A program made the translations under genes and the position numbers. DNA of 64,000 nucleotides, from NCBI GenBank assembly GCA_965215845.1, contig CBDCEL010000004.1, forward strand, positions 1,922,001 to 1,986,000, written 5' to 3'. Origin of the DNA: Aurantibacter_A sp965215845 (GTDB lineage Bacteria; Bacteroidota; Bacteroidia; Flavobacteriales; Flavobacteriaceae). The notes below the pieces were generated by a model. That model had not been told where the DNA came from. It was given only the letters and a program-made list of their open reading frames with translations, and did no database searches. This document shows positions 17,638 to 26,186 of this stretch, one piece after another (the stretch's first letter is position 1; the number at the start of each line of letters is the position of its first letter).

Positions 17638-17656
17638 ACGCACTTAAAACGGAGTT

Positions 17657-19324
17657 ATGATAGCTACATATTACAAAAAAGGGCCAAGGCAGAAACGTAT
17701 CGTCATTATAGGTGCGATAGTGTTGGTTTTATTATTGTTCTTCCTACGGGATGATTATCAACCGGCCTTGCTGTTCCTGAGAAAATACATATTCCTTATT
17801 TTGCTTTCCGCCCTGTTTCTTTGGTTCACGATTTCCAAGTTCCGCAATGCGGCATCAGCGGGCAAAAGAATACTTTTCCTTATTGGGATAATCGCTTTTT
17901 TTACGGCGCTTTGGTTCTTCGGATGGAAATTGAATCTCTATAACTATATGCAGACGTACAATGTATACAACAACTTGAACAAGGTGCAGATCCACGAGTT
18001 GCCGCTCACCCGAAACGAACGTATTCAGCCTTTCAACAATATCGTGACCATGGCCTATGAATCCATTGGAGAGACGCAAGAAGTTTCGTTACCGCAATTG
18101 GTTCGGGTCGATAGTACCAATCAATGGACGATGGCCGTTCAACCCGCCAAAGAATATACCTGGCAGCGCATCAACGACGAAACCGAGGAAATCTTTGCCG
18201 TGGAAAGCACGACGCCCTTTCCTAGATTTTCGAACGAGAACCGCATTCCGGTGACCTTTTCCATCGGCGAATCATTGGCGTTCAGCCGAAATACCTACAA
18301 TGCGGTGGTACAACGCTTCAACATCTTTCAATTGTTCACCTTGGAACCGAGCGATGTTTTCTACATGAAAAATGATGAAAACAAATGGGTACAGGTGGTG
18401 AGCTTGGTGAAGTGGAAGGGCTTTTTCTTTCCGTATCCCACTTATGGCGGCGTAATGGTCATCGATGCCGGGAAACATGATGTATCGGATTATTTCGAGC
18501 GGATTACCATAGGAAAGGGTACTTATATTCCACCGTCTAAAATAAAAAACCACCCCTTTCTGGAACGTCAAAATACCTTGGCCGAAGAGGTATCACGAAT
18601 TCAAGCACAGTCTTTACAATTCTTGGGCGGGTTTACGGATCCCTTGCCTTGGAACATGAAGACGGCGGTCAAGATTCCCGAGTTGCCCGACGACCAAAAC
18701 CAACAACCCTTTGTGACCGATTTTGATTTCGACGGAATGAAGGGGGAGGCCGAAAGTGGACTCTACCATTGGTTCGGCCTTGAGCCCATTGGGGACGAAC
18801 GAACCAGTTTGGCCTATAGTGTCATGATTCCTGCAGATGGCACCGACCAACTCTATTACTACGACCACTCGGCCAAAAAGGAAGGCCTGGCGGGAGTATC
18901 GGCTATGCCCTTAAAGGTGGTTGAATCAAGGAAGGAATACGATTGGTCAGTGAACAAGCCGGTAGAATTCCGGCCGTTTATCAAGGAAATCGCTGGTCGC
19001 AAACGGCTATTCGTTTTGGGTACAATAGCGGCCATTCGCGATAGTAGCAAGCAGTTCGACGGGGCGGCAACACCCGATTTGGCTTTGGTCGACGCAGAAT
19101 ATCGCGATGTCATCTGGATCGATGCCAAACATCCCTCAAACTGGACGACCACCATCTTGAACCAATTGGGCGAAACTTGGAAGGCTTCGGAAAGACTCAG
19201 CGATGAAGACCTCTATCCCAATAAAAAGGACAGCGATATGGATCAGGTGCAAGACTTGGGGAAAGTGCTGCGAGATACTATTCCGCCAGCCATACCTGAA
19301 ATGGAGTTGGATAGTTTGGAGTGA
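17657..19324 (+). CDS. Membrane protein with large ectodomain (AAA+ cluster gene 6)
   Basis: 555 residues. Three membrane segments occupy residues about 15-31 (VIIGAIVLVLLLFFL), 38-56 and 71-91 (LFLIGIIAFFTALWFFGW). Residues 95-555 form one long non-cytoplasmic or peripheral region, beta-rich with conserved-looking aromatic and proline turns (FFFPYPTYGGVMVIDAG, YHWFGLEPIGDE), ending in an acidic tail (IPEMELDSLE). No domain recognised. It follows gene 5 after 86 nt on the same strand and is convergent with the TraB-type gene, only 27 nt away, so it closes the cluster. It could be the periplasmic sensor or output component; that is inference. Confidence 0.78.
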   Translation: MIATYYKKGPRQKRIVIIGAIVLVLLLFFLRDDYQPALLFLRKYIFLILLSALFLWFTISKFRNAASAGKRILFLIGIIAFFTALWFFGWKLNLYNYMQTYNVYNNLNKVQIHELPLTRNERIQPFNNIVTMAYESIGETQEVSLPQLVRVDSTNQWTMAVQPAKEYTWQRINDETEEIFAVESTTPFPRFSNENRIPVTFSIGESLAFSRNTYNAVVQRFNIFQLFTLEPSDVFYMKNDENKWVQVVSLVKWKGFFFPYPTYGGVMVIDAGKHDVSDYFERITIGKGTYIPPSKIKNHPFLERQNTLAEEVSRIQAQSLQFLGGFTDPLPWNMKTAVKIPELPDDQNQQPFVTDFDFDGMKGEAESGLYHWFGLEPIGDERTSLAYSVMIPADGTDQLYYYDHSAKKEGLAGVSAMPLKVVESRKEYDWSVNKPVEFRPFIKEIAGRKRLFVLGTIAAIRDSSKQFDGAATPDLALVDAEYRDVIWIDAKHPSNWTTTILNQLGETWKASERLSDEDLYPNKKDSDMDQVQDLGKVLRDTIPPAIPEMELDSLE

Positions 19325-19351
19325 ACGGAAAACGCTTTCGTAGAGCTGGTC

Positions 19352-22300
19352 TCAATACCCATAATAACCATAAAGACCATGACCGTTTGGCCGATAGACC
19401 TCGGCCCTGTTTCGGTCTTTTAGTTGAAATTCTTCAGTGACAAAGCCGATTACATCCTTATCGGTATCAGTGTCTTCGATGCGCATGCCACTGCTTTTAT
19501 AAAATGGCTTTGTTGACAAGGGCTTCCCTTTTTCGAAAACCACTAGATACATGCTGAAGTTCTTGTCATATTCTTGATTAGTGCGTGTTTTGAAGTAGTA
19601 CCCCGTAAATGACCTCTTTCGATATGATATCGGTTGCTCTTTTAGAAACACAATGGAATCCTGTTTTTTGTCAAATCGCGAAAATTCATAAATATTGGAT
19701 GCTGCCATCGCTTTTTCAGTCCGGAATTCCTTTGGGAATAGATGCGACTTTCCGATATTTTTAAGTTTGTTGAACAAAAACAAACGCCCATTGATGTCCT
19801 CTGCCAGTTCATTGAGCATGCCATCGGGCAATTCGGCCCCATCTTTGGCCAACAGCGATAGGTAAATTGTTTTGATGCGGTGGTTATTAAGCAATAATAA
19901 ACGGTTGTAAAATTGGGTGATGTCTTTTTCCTCTATAAATGGGTAGAGCAAGACCGCATAATCCTCAAGAATACCATTGGCCTCTTTTCTTTGACCGCTA
20001 TAAACTTGATTTCCATAATGATTCGAACGACCCAATTGACGCTTTAATTGGATTTTTGCATCGTTCAGAATCTGTTTTCGGTATTTCTTATAACTACGGG
20101 CTTTTATCATGTTCTTGTCGACCAATTTGGCCAGCATGGAAAATATAGGTGATTTGTATTCGGCTATGGTACCATAGTCCAATATCTCAGGATAGAGCTT
20201 TTTGGCCATTGGCAAGCTGTCTCGATAGGGCCTAAAAATGTGCCCTATTTCCTGTCGGTTGGTGGTCAGTGGCAGATCTTGCGATAATAGTTGCAACAAA
20301 AGCGCAACAGATTGTTCATCGGCGTTCTTGGTCACCGACTTCAAAATCTTGGTCTGTGCGTCAGAGTTGTTGTAAGACCTGGCATAGAATTTCTTGAAGA
20401 AATCAACCGCACAAGGGTCATCTAGCTTTCCTAGTTTTTGGATCAGAAAAGATTGTATGTGCTTTTTGTCATCTTGGAAATCGAAATTCTCTATATAGTG
20501 TCTTAGCGAATCTGCATGTTTATTTTGAAACGAAATCAGATTATAGCCATCGACCAAAATACTGTCATTATTTCGTAAAGCCCTAAAGAAATCGGATGTC
20601 TTATCCTCAAGAACTGACCTCCCGATAATGGTATCAAACGGTTTGAAATTTGAGAAGAACTCAGACACGAACCTACTGGGCTTATCTATAGTATCGATTT
20701 GCGCTTTTAACTCGTAGGCCAGACCATTTTTAATGATGTTCTTTATAAGGATGCCCCTAGTGCTTGCAGTGTCGATCAATGTCAATTGCAATTCATGACT
20801 GCCATCTAAATGTGTCGTTTCTTTTTCATTATGGATTATGAATTTTTTATCGGCATGCAATTTTTTTCTTAACGTCCAAAGCGAGTCGATCGAAGGTACC
20901 ATCAAATAATCGTGGGCCTTGTTGAGTTCGACCGTGATGGCCTCGTTGTTCTTGTTTTGGTAAATTGATTTCTTGTTGAAGGGGGCGTAGGTCTTTGGCT
21001 TATTGATACCTGTATAGTAGTTGTTGGAGTTTTCAACGAATTTTGGCGGCTTCACATTGGTCACCGTACTGAAGAGCATAGCCGTATCGCGTACTTTTTG
21101 AAATTCATCATGTTGTGAAGGTTCTCTTAGTTTAAAGGAGTCGAAAAAGGTCGTGGCCTCGTCATCATTTGTGGTAACAATGCCCATCAGATAGTAGTCG
21201 CCCCTTTTAAAGGTGGTTTTTAGATGAATTTTCTTTTTCCCGCTTGAGTCGATTAAGGCTTTCGAGATCAACACGTTTTCTTTTACGGGAGAATATTCAG
21301 CTTTTAGCTTTAGGTCTTGATAAAACCTTTTTTGGATCTGTTTGAGCTCGAAAGCGTCTTCCTCGATAAAGCTGAAGTCGTTTAAAGTCGTCTTTTTCAA
21401 AAAATGATAGGAGCCTGTAATCGAATCATAGGCCTCCACGAAACGATCCCCATTTCGAAATTGGTTTTTGAAATTATAGAGTGATGGCACGGTAATTTCA
21501 AAATCCTTGAAACCCGAAACGACCTTTACTTTCCTTTTCTTTGATTGCTTGAATTTAATGCTGTTGAAAATGGTGTCGGAATGTTTCACAACGAAATCTC
21601 CGTCGCCACCCATTTTAAAGATCAAGATTTCGAGCGGGGTCATAAAGATGTGGTACCGCTGATGATCACCGTTTTTCAATTTGTTCTTGATGTCGAGCCC
21701 CTCAAAACCATTTCTTTTAATACGTGTCTTTTCCAAAATGTTACCGGGAATGTTCTCGAACAGCAATTTGTCGATGGCATCCAATGAATAGACATTGTCT
21801 TGTTTTAGGTATTTGAAAGTGGGCACTCGATTGACCATCACATAGCTACCATTGGCCAGGTCTGGTGAGATATAGGTCGTATTGGTGAATTCGGCAACGG
21901 GGTACAACTTGTTCGGCAAATCAATGGTAAAGAACTCATCATCTGGCGCCGTTGTCTTATAGCCATTCTGTTTGATCTTTGTTTCGAACATTTCCTTTAG
22001 CTGCCTGCCTTTGGCAGTAGCCCGAGATGTCAATGGCCTGACCGTGTATCCCATTTTTTTGAGCATGGAGATTACACCGTCTTTCCCCGGTAGATGGGCC
22101 GCACCGATTCCGGTAAATACTTTTGAGCCCTGCATAATAGAATCCAGGCGCTTTGCCATATTGCGATTTCTGATATAGAGCATGTTTTTTAGGTAGTGCT
22201 CGGTATACATGGCCTTGTCTATTGAATCCAATAAATCGATATTTCGATTTCGATAGGCATCTTGCAAAAGACTCATGGGATCCTGTTGTTGCATTTTTTT

Positions 22301-22882
22301 CTGCAGCCACTCATCTGGTTTTTGTTTCATGGCGTTCAAGCTGGCCCTACCGACCAAGGCTGCCGATTCCTCTAAATCTTCCAGGGCGATGACCGGCTTT
22401 TCAAATTTTTTACCTGCCTGATAAATGAACATGTCGAGATAGGTCTCCTCTTCGAAATTCTGTGAATATTCATTCGTTCGATATAGAATATTGTTTACCC
22501 TTCGATCTTCAAAAGATAGATAAGATGCTATTTCTTCTTTCTTAGGATTTTTTAATACGAACGGGTAGGTGTAAAATCCATTTGTATTGAAACCGGTTCC
22601 CATGCTTCCATAATCATCGATTTTTTCGAGCCAAGTATCAGGATCTGACTCAAGGGCGACCATTTCGCTTCTGTCCAATGCCTCATAAAAGACATCGTCC
22701 AAGCGAAATGCGATACGTTTGCTTACGTGCATGGTGCCATAGAGATACGAAGACTGTTGTAGACCGTTGCCAGAAATCTCCCAAAGTAGGCTGTTTTTAT
22801 CCTTGTCATGGGCAGAACCCTGTGAGTGAACCGAGAGACTGGTTATTATGAAAATCGATATCAGGATAATGGTAATTCGCAT
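19352..22882 (-). CDS. Large TraB/GumN-type protein with long C-terminal extension
   Basis: 1176 residues from ATG 22882, chosen because it opens a signal peptide (MRITIILISIFIITSLSVHSQG). The next ~270 residues match the TraB/GumN family: SYLYGTMHVS (first GxxH motif, H52), DRSEMVALESDP, and FTGIGAAHLPGKDG (second GxxH), the paired His/Glu sites thought to make a metal-dependent hydrolase in this fold. The usual family length is about 300 residues; here roughly 880 further residues follow, helical and beta mixed, with TPR/HEAT-like helical stretches after about residue 800. No second domain recognised. Secreted or periplasmic location is likely. Convergent with the AAA+ cluster. Confidence 0.85.
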   Translation of the reverse strand: MRITIILISIFIITSLSVHSQGSAHDKDKNSLLWEISGNGLQQSSYLYGTMHVSKRIAFRLDDVFYEALDRSEMVALESDPDTWLEKIDDYGSMGTGFNTNGFYTYPFVLKNPKKEEIASYLSFEDRRVNNILYRTNEYSQNFEEETYLDMFIYQAGKKFEKPVIALEDLEESAALVGRASLNAMKQKPDEWLQKKMQQQDPMSLLQDAYRNRNIDLLDSIDKAMYTEHYLKNMLYIRNRNMAKRLDSIMQGSKVFTGIGAAHLPGKDGVISMLKKMGYTVRPLTSRATAKGRQLKEMFETKIKQNGYKTTAPDDEFFTIDLPNKLYPVAEFTNTTYISPDLANGSYVMVNRVPTFKYLKQDNVYSLDAIDKLLFENIPGNILEKTRIKRNGFEGLDIKNKLKNGDHQRYHIFMTPLEILIFKMGGDGDFVVKHSDTIFNSIKFKQSKKRKVKVVSGFKDFEITVPSLYNFKNQFRNGDRFVEAYDSITGSYHFLKKTTLNDFSFIEEDAFELKQIQKRFYQDLKLKAEYSPVKENVLISKALIDSSGKKKIHLKTTFKRGDYYLMGIVTTNDDEATTFFDSFKLREPSQHDEFQKVRDTAMLFSTVTNVKPPKFVENSNNYYTGINKPKTYAPFNKKSIYQNKNNEAITVELNKAHDYLMVPSIDSLWTLRKKLHADKKFIIHNEKETTHLDGSHELQLTLIDTASTRGILIKNIIKNGLAYELKAQIDTIDKPSRFVSEFFSNFKPFDTIIGRSVLEDKTSDFFRALRNNDSILVDGYNLISFQNKHADSLRHYIENFDFQDDKKHIQSFLIQKLGKLDDPCAVDFFKKFYARSYNNSDAQTKILKSVTKNADEQSVALLLQLLSQDLPLTTNRQEIGHIFRPYRDSLPMAKKLYPEILDYGTIAEYKSPIFSMLAKLVDKNMIKARSYKKYRKQILNDAKIQLKRQLGRSNHYGNQVYSGQRKEANGILEDYAVLLYPFIEEKDITQFYNRLLLLNNHRIKTIYLSLLAKDGAELPDGMLNELAEDINGRLFLFNKLKNIGKSHLFPKEFRTEKAMAASNIYEFSRFDKKQDSIVFLKEQPISYRKRSFTGYYFKTRTNQEYDKNFSMYLVVFEKGKPLSTKPFYKSSGMRIEDTDTDKDVIGFVTEEFQLKDRNRAEVYRPNGHGLYGYYGY

Positions 22883-23195
22883 AAGATTGCTTTGCGACTT
22901 CAAGTCATCGGTCAAAAAAGTACCGATTGTAAAGTTTTTGATTCTGCATACATTTAGAGAGCATCCCTTTGAAAATCAACGGCATTGTAATTTCTTATGG
23001 AACTATCGAGAATGCATTGAATTAAATAAACGGAATTTCGCCACAAGTAGTATTTTTACGGCCGAAAAAGACCCGATATTGTTGTGAAATGGGCCAAAAC
23101 GATTCTTTGCATCAACCTAGATGATTATTGGTGAAGTACAAGCCTGTAGCGAATGAAGCCGAAACATGATGTATGAAAAACAATAGAGATAACAA
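22883..23195. other. Divergent intergenic region between traB-type gene and hemH
   Basis: 313 nt without a supportable gene. It must hold the promoters for both flanking genes, but I find no exact TAnnTTTG box in either direction. The nearest resemblance is TATTTTTA near 23050 upstream of hemH, with the final G missing and no -33 element. No hairpin or repeat stands out. Confidence 0.5.
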
Positions 23196-24227
23196 ATGAA
23201 AGGCGTATTACTTGTAAATCTTGGCTCTCCCGACAGTCCTACCCCAAAGGACGTAAAACCCTATTTGGATGAATTTTTGATGGATGAACGGGTCATTGAT
23301 GTACCTAATTGGTTACGAAATATCATCGTCAGGGGAATCATTTTAAGAACACGCCCCAAGAAATCGGCCGAAGCCTACTCAAAAATTTGGTGGGACGAAG
23401 GTTCACCGTTGATTGTCATCTCAGAGCGGTTTGCCGAAAAGGTTGAACGACAAACCGAATTGCCCGTTGCTCTGGGGATGCGCTATGGCAGCATGACCAT
23501 CAAGAACGCGCTGAACGTGCTACACGGTAAAGGGGTCGATGAGGTTTTATTGGTGCCCCTTTACCCGCACTATGCCATGTCGAGTTATGAAACCGTTGTG
23601 GTAAAGACGATGGAAGAACAACAGAGGCATTTTCCAAACATCAAGTTGACTACGCTTCCGGCCTTTTATAAAAACGAAGAATATATCAAGGTGCTTTCCG
23701 AAAAAATTGCCGATGGACTTCAGGGCTTTGATTATGATCACGTTCTATTTTCCTATCACGGAATTCCGGAAAGGCATATTCGAAAAAGTGACCCGACGCG
23801 ATTTCATTGCAAAATAGATGGAGACTGCTGCGAGACGAATTCTGTGGCACACCATACCTGCTATCGACATCAATGCTTTGACACGACCAAAAGGGTAAAT
23901 GCCCGATTGAATCTTTCCGAAGACAAAATCAGCAACTCTTTTCAATCACGTTTGCCCAATGACCCATGGCTGAAACCATATACCGATTTTGAATTCGAAC
24001 GACTGGCCAGGGAAGGAAAAAAGAATTTGGCGGTCATCACTCCGGCCTTTGTTTCTGACTGCTTGGAGACATTGGAAGAAATTGCGATGGAAGGCAAACA
24101 TCAATTTCAGGAAGCCGGCGGCCAGAACTATAAGCACATTCCTTGTTTGAACGATGATGATGCATGGGTCGAGGTAATGGCAAAGTGGGTGAATGAGTGG
24201 GGAGAAACGGGTGCACTACCCGTTTGA
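23196..24227 (+). CDS. hemH: Ferrochelatase
   Basis: Inserts Fe2+ into protoporphyrin IX, the last step of protohaem synthesis. 343 residues with MKGVLLVNLGSPDSP, LVPLYPHYAMSSYET, the catalytic H188 in FSYHGIPERH and the acidic iron-path segment DCLETLEEIAMEG. An insert after the catalytic motif carries five cysteines (C205, C211, C212, C222, C227); similar cysteine-rich inserts occur in other Bacteroidota ferrochelatases and could hold an iron-sulfur cluster or zinc (inference). The gene lies 14 kb from the rest of the haem genes, apart from the araC/hemA pair it usually accompanies in related species (from memory). Confidence 0.97.
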   Translation: MKGVLLVNLGSPDSPTPKDVKPYLDEFLMDERVIDVPNWLRNIIVRGIILRTRPKKSAEAYSKIWWDEGSPLIVISERFAEKVERQTELPVALGMRYGSMTIKNALNVLHGKGVDEVLLVPLYPHYAMSSYETVVVKTMEEQQRHFPNIKLTTLPAFYKNEEYIKVLSEKIADGLQGFDYDHVLFSYHGIPERHIRKSDPTRFHCKIDGDCCETNSVAHHTCYRHQCFDTTKRVNARLNLSEDKISNSFQSRLPNDPWLKPYTDFEFERLAREGKKNLAVITPAFVSDCLETLEEIAMEGKHQFQEAGGQNYKHIPCLNDDDAWVEVMAKWVNEWGETGALPV

Positions 24228-24362
24228 TTCGACCTGTTAGGCAAGACGGTCAATCCGATAATAGTTCAGGAATAGGTCTAATTCAAATGAAACACTGTCT
24301 ATATCTCGGCTGCCTGCCCGTTAGGTTCAGGCGGGCACTCGACTTGACAGCTAACTTTTTTA

Positions 24363-25760
24363 ATGGCAAAAGTATCTTCAGAACAATTGGGCACGGAGCC
24401 CATCGGAAAACTACTTGTCAAACAAGCGGTGCCGGCAAGTATCGGGATACTTGTTATGTCTTTGAACATTCTGGTCGATTCGATCTTCGTGGGCAATTGG
24501 ATCGGTTCAATAGCAATTGCTGCCATTAATGTCGTGCTGCCCGTATCATTCTTTATCGGGGCTTTGGGTTTGGCCATTGGTATAGGGGGGTCAAGTATAG
24601 TTTCTAGGGCATTGGGTGCGGAAGATCGAGAAAAGGCACTCAAGACCTTTGGCAACCAGATTACCTTAACACTTTTGGTTACCGTTTCGATGGTCGTCGT
24701 AGGGCTTTATTTTGTTGATTCCTTGATTCCGGCTTTTGGGGGCAAGGGAGCCATTTTCGAACCGGCAAAGATTTATTACATCATAGTTCTCTATGGCATT
24801 CCTTTGCTGGCGCTTTGTATGATGGGCAATACGGTAATCCGCGCTGAAGGCAAACCCAAATTTGCCATGATCGCCATGATTATCCCCTCCGTAGGAAACC
24901 TGCTGATGGATTATATTTTCATCTACCTATTGGATTGGGGAATGCATGGGGCCGCCTGGGCCACCACAATAGGTTATTTTTTGTGCTGTGCCTATGTGGC
25001 ATACTTCTTTCTTTCGAAGAACTCGGAATTAAAACTGAACTGGTCGCACTTCGGGTTGAACAAACCTATTCTGAAGGAAATTGGTTCATTGGGTTTTGTG
25101 ACCTTGTCGCGACAGGCCGTGGTCAGTATCATCTATCTTTTGATGAACAATATACTGTTCGGTCTTGGTGGTGAGGCCATGGTGGCTGTCTATGCCATCA
25201 TTGGCCGAATGTTAATGTTCGCACTGTTTCCAGTATTTGGGGTCACCCAGGGCTTTTTGCCGATTGCGGGATACAACTACGGTGCGCAAAAATTTGGCCG
25301 GGTCAAGGAATCGATTTATACGGCAATTAAATATGCTTCCATTTTGGCTACGATGGTTTTTTTCGGGCTCATGATTTTTCCGGAAGAAATAGCAGGACTC
25401 TTTCTCAGTAATCGGCCTGACCTTTCCGAAATGGAATTGACCACCAATGCATTTGTATTGGAACATACCCCTGCTGCCATGCGATGGGTTTTTGCCGCAA
25501 CACCGATAATTGCGCTACAACTTATCGGGGCGGCCTATTTTCAGGCTATAGGTAAAGCGATTCCTGCGTTGTTGTTGACTTTATTGCGCCAAGGCTTCTT
25601 TTTTATTCCCTTAATATTGATTCTGCCCAATATTCTAGGTGAACTTGGAGTCTGGATTTCTTTTCCCATTGCCGATGTTTTGGCCACCATAGTGACGGGG
25701 TTCTATTTACGGAAGGAAATAAGAACTACGCTGATTGAGATTCCTAGGGCATCAAAGTAG
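24363..25760 (+). CDS. MATE family efflux transporter
   Basis: 465 residues with about twelve membrane segments in two homologous halves: LLVKQAVPASIGILVMSLN opens half one, and LGFVTLSRQAVVSIIYLLMNN opens half two. Loop signatures typical of MATE exporters are present (VDSIFVGNWIG, GIGGSSIVSRALGA, VIRAEGKPKFAM, QGFLPIAGYNYGA). Such proteins use Na+ or H+ gradients to export cationic drugs and metabolites; the substrate here is unknown. The 135-nt gap after hemH contains a small TGCCCG/CGGGCA inverted repeat. The 3' end overlaps the convergent NTF2-like gene by 17 nt. Confidence 0.94.
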   Translation: MAKVSSEQLGTEPIGKLLVKQAVPASIGILVMSLNILVDSIFVGNWIGSIAIAAINVVLPVSFFIGALGLAIGIGGSSIVSRALGAEDREKALKTFGNQITLTLLVTVSMVVVGLYFVDSLIPAFGGKGAIFEPAKIYYIIVLYGIPLLALCMMGNTVIRAEGKPKFAMIAMIIPSVGNLLMDYIFIYLLDWGMHGAAWATTIGYFLCCAYVAYFFLSKNSELKLNWSHFGLNKPILKEIGSLGFVTLSRQAVVSIIYLLMNNILFGLGGEAMVAVYAIIGRMLMFALFPVFGVTQGFLPIAGYNYGAQKFGRVKESIYTAIKYASILATMVFFGLMIFPEEIAGLFLSNRPDLSEMELTTNAFVLEHTPAAMRWVFAATPIIALQLIGAAYFQAIGKAIPALLLTLLRQGFFFIPLILILPNILGELGVWISFPIADVLATIVTGFYLRKEIRTTLIEIPRASK

Positions 25761-26166
25761 CCGCTTTGCTTATGATTTTCCATTTGCCCTCAAGTTTCTT
25801 TAAAAGAAACAAGTCGACGAACCTCATATTTTGCCTTTCTATAAGGATTTCGACTTTGGCCGTGGCAATATCATTTTCTTGATCTATTGAAAGAACTTTT
25901 CCGATGCGACCGTTGAACTTTCCCTTCTCCCTTTTTTTGAAAAATTCGGCATATTCATTCGGGGAGAGAACATAGATGGGTTGGTCTTTTTTTGACAAGA
26001 ACATTCGAGCATCTTCATAAAATGGCGCCCTGATTTTTTCTGGGTCGTTGTACGAACTGCCGTCGATATAACATTGTAAAGATTCACGAATGGCTTCTTC
26101 CTCAGATTGGGCGGTCAATACACAGCTTGCCAATACTAAAGTGGCAATTAAAAATTGCATTTTCAT
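25744..26166 (-). CDS. Secreted NTF2-like (lumazine-binding-type) small protein
   Basis: 140 residues: a leader (MKMQFLIATLVLASCVLTAQ) followed by one NTF2-like domain of the kind often annotated as putative lumazine-binding: EEEAIRESLQCYIDGSSYNDPEKIRAPF, a mid FFKKREKGKF segment, and closing strands VEILIERQ and LLKKLEGKWKIIS. The leader contains both a signal-peptidase I-like TAQ and a lipobox-like LASC, so anchoring is uncertain. It is tightly linked (20 nt) to the upstream dehydrogenase-like gene on the same strand. Function unknown; such domains bind small ligands or act as small enzymes. Confidence 0.8.
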   Translation of the reverse strand: MKMQFLIATLVLASCVLTAQSEEEAIRESLQCYIDGSSYNDPEKIRAPFYEDARMFLSKKDQPIYVLSPNEYAEFFKKREKGKFNGRIGKVLSIDQENDIATAKVEILIERQNMRFVDLFLLKKLEGKWKIISKAATLMP

Positions 26167-26186
26167 ACTATTGTAGTTTTGAATTT

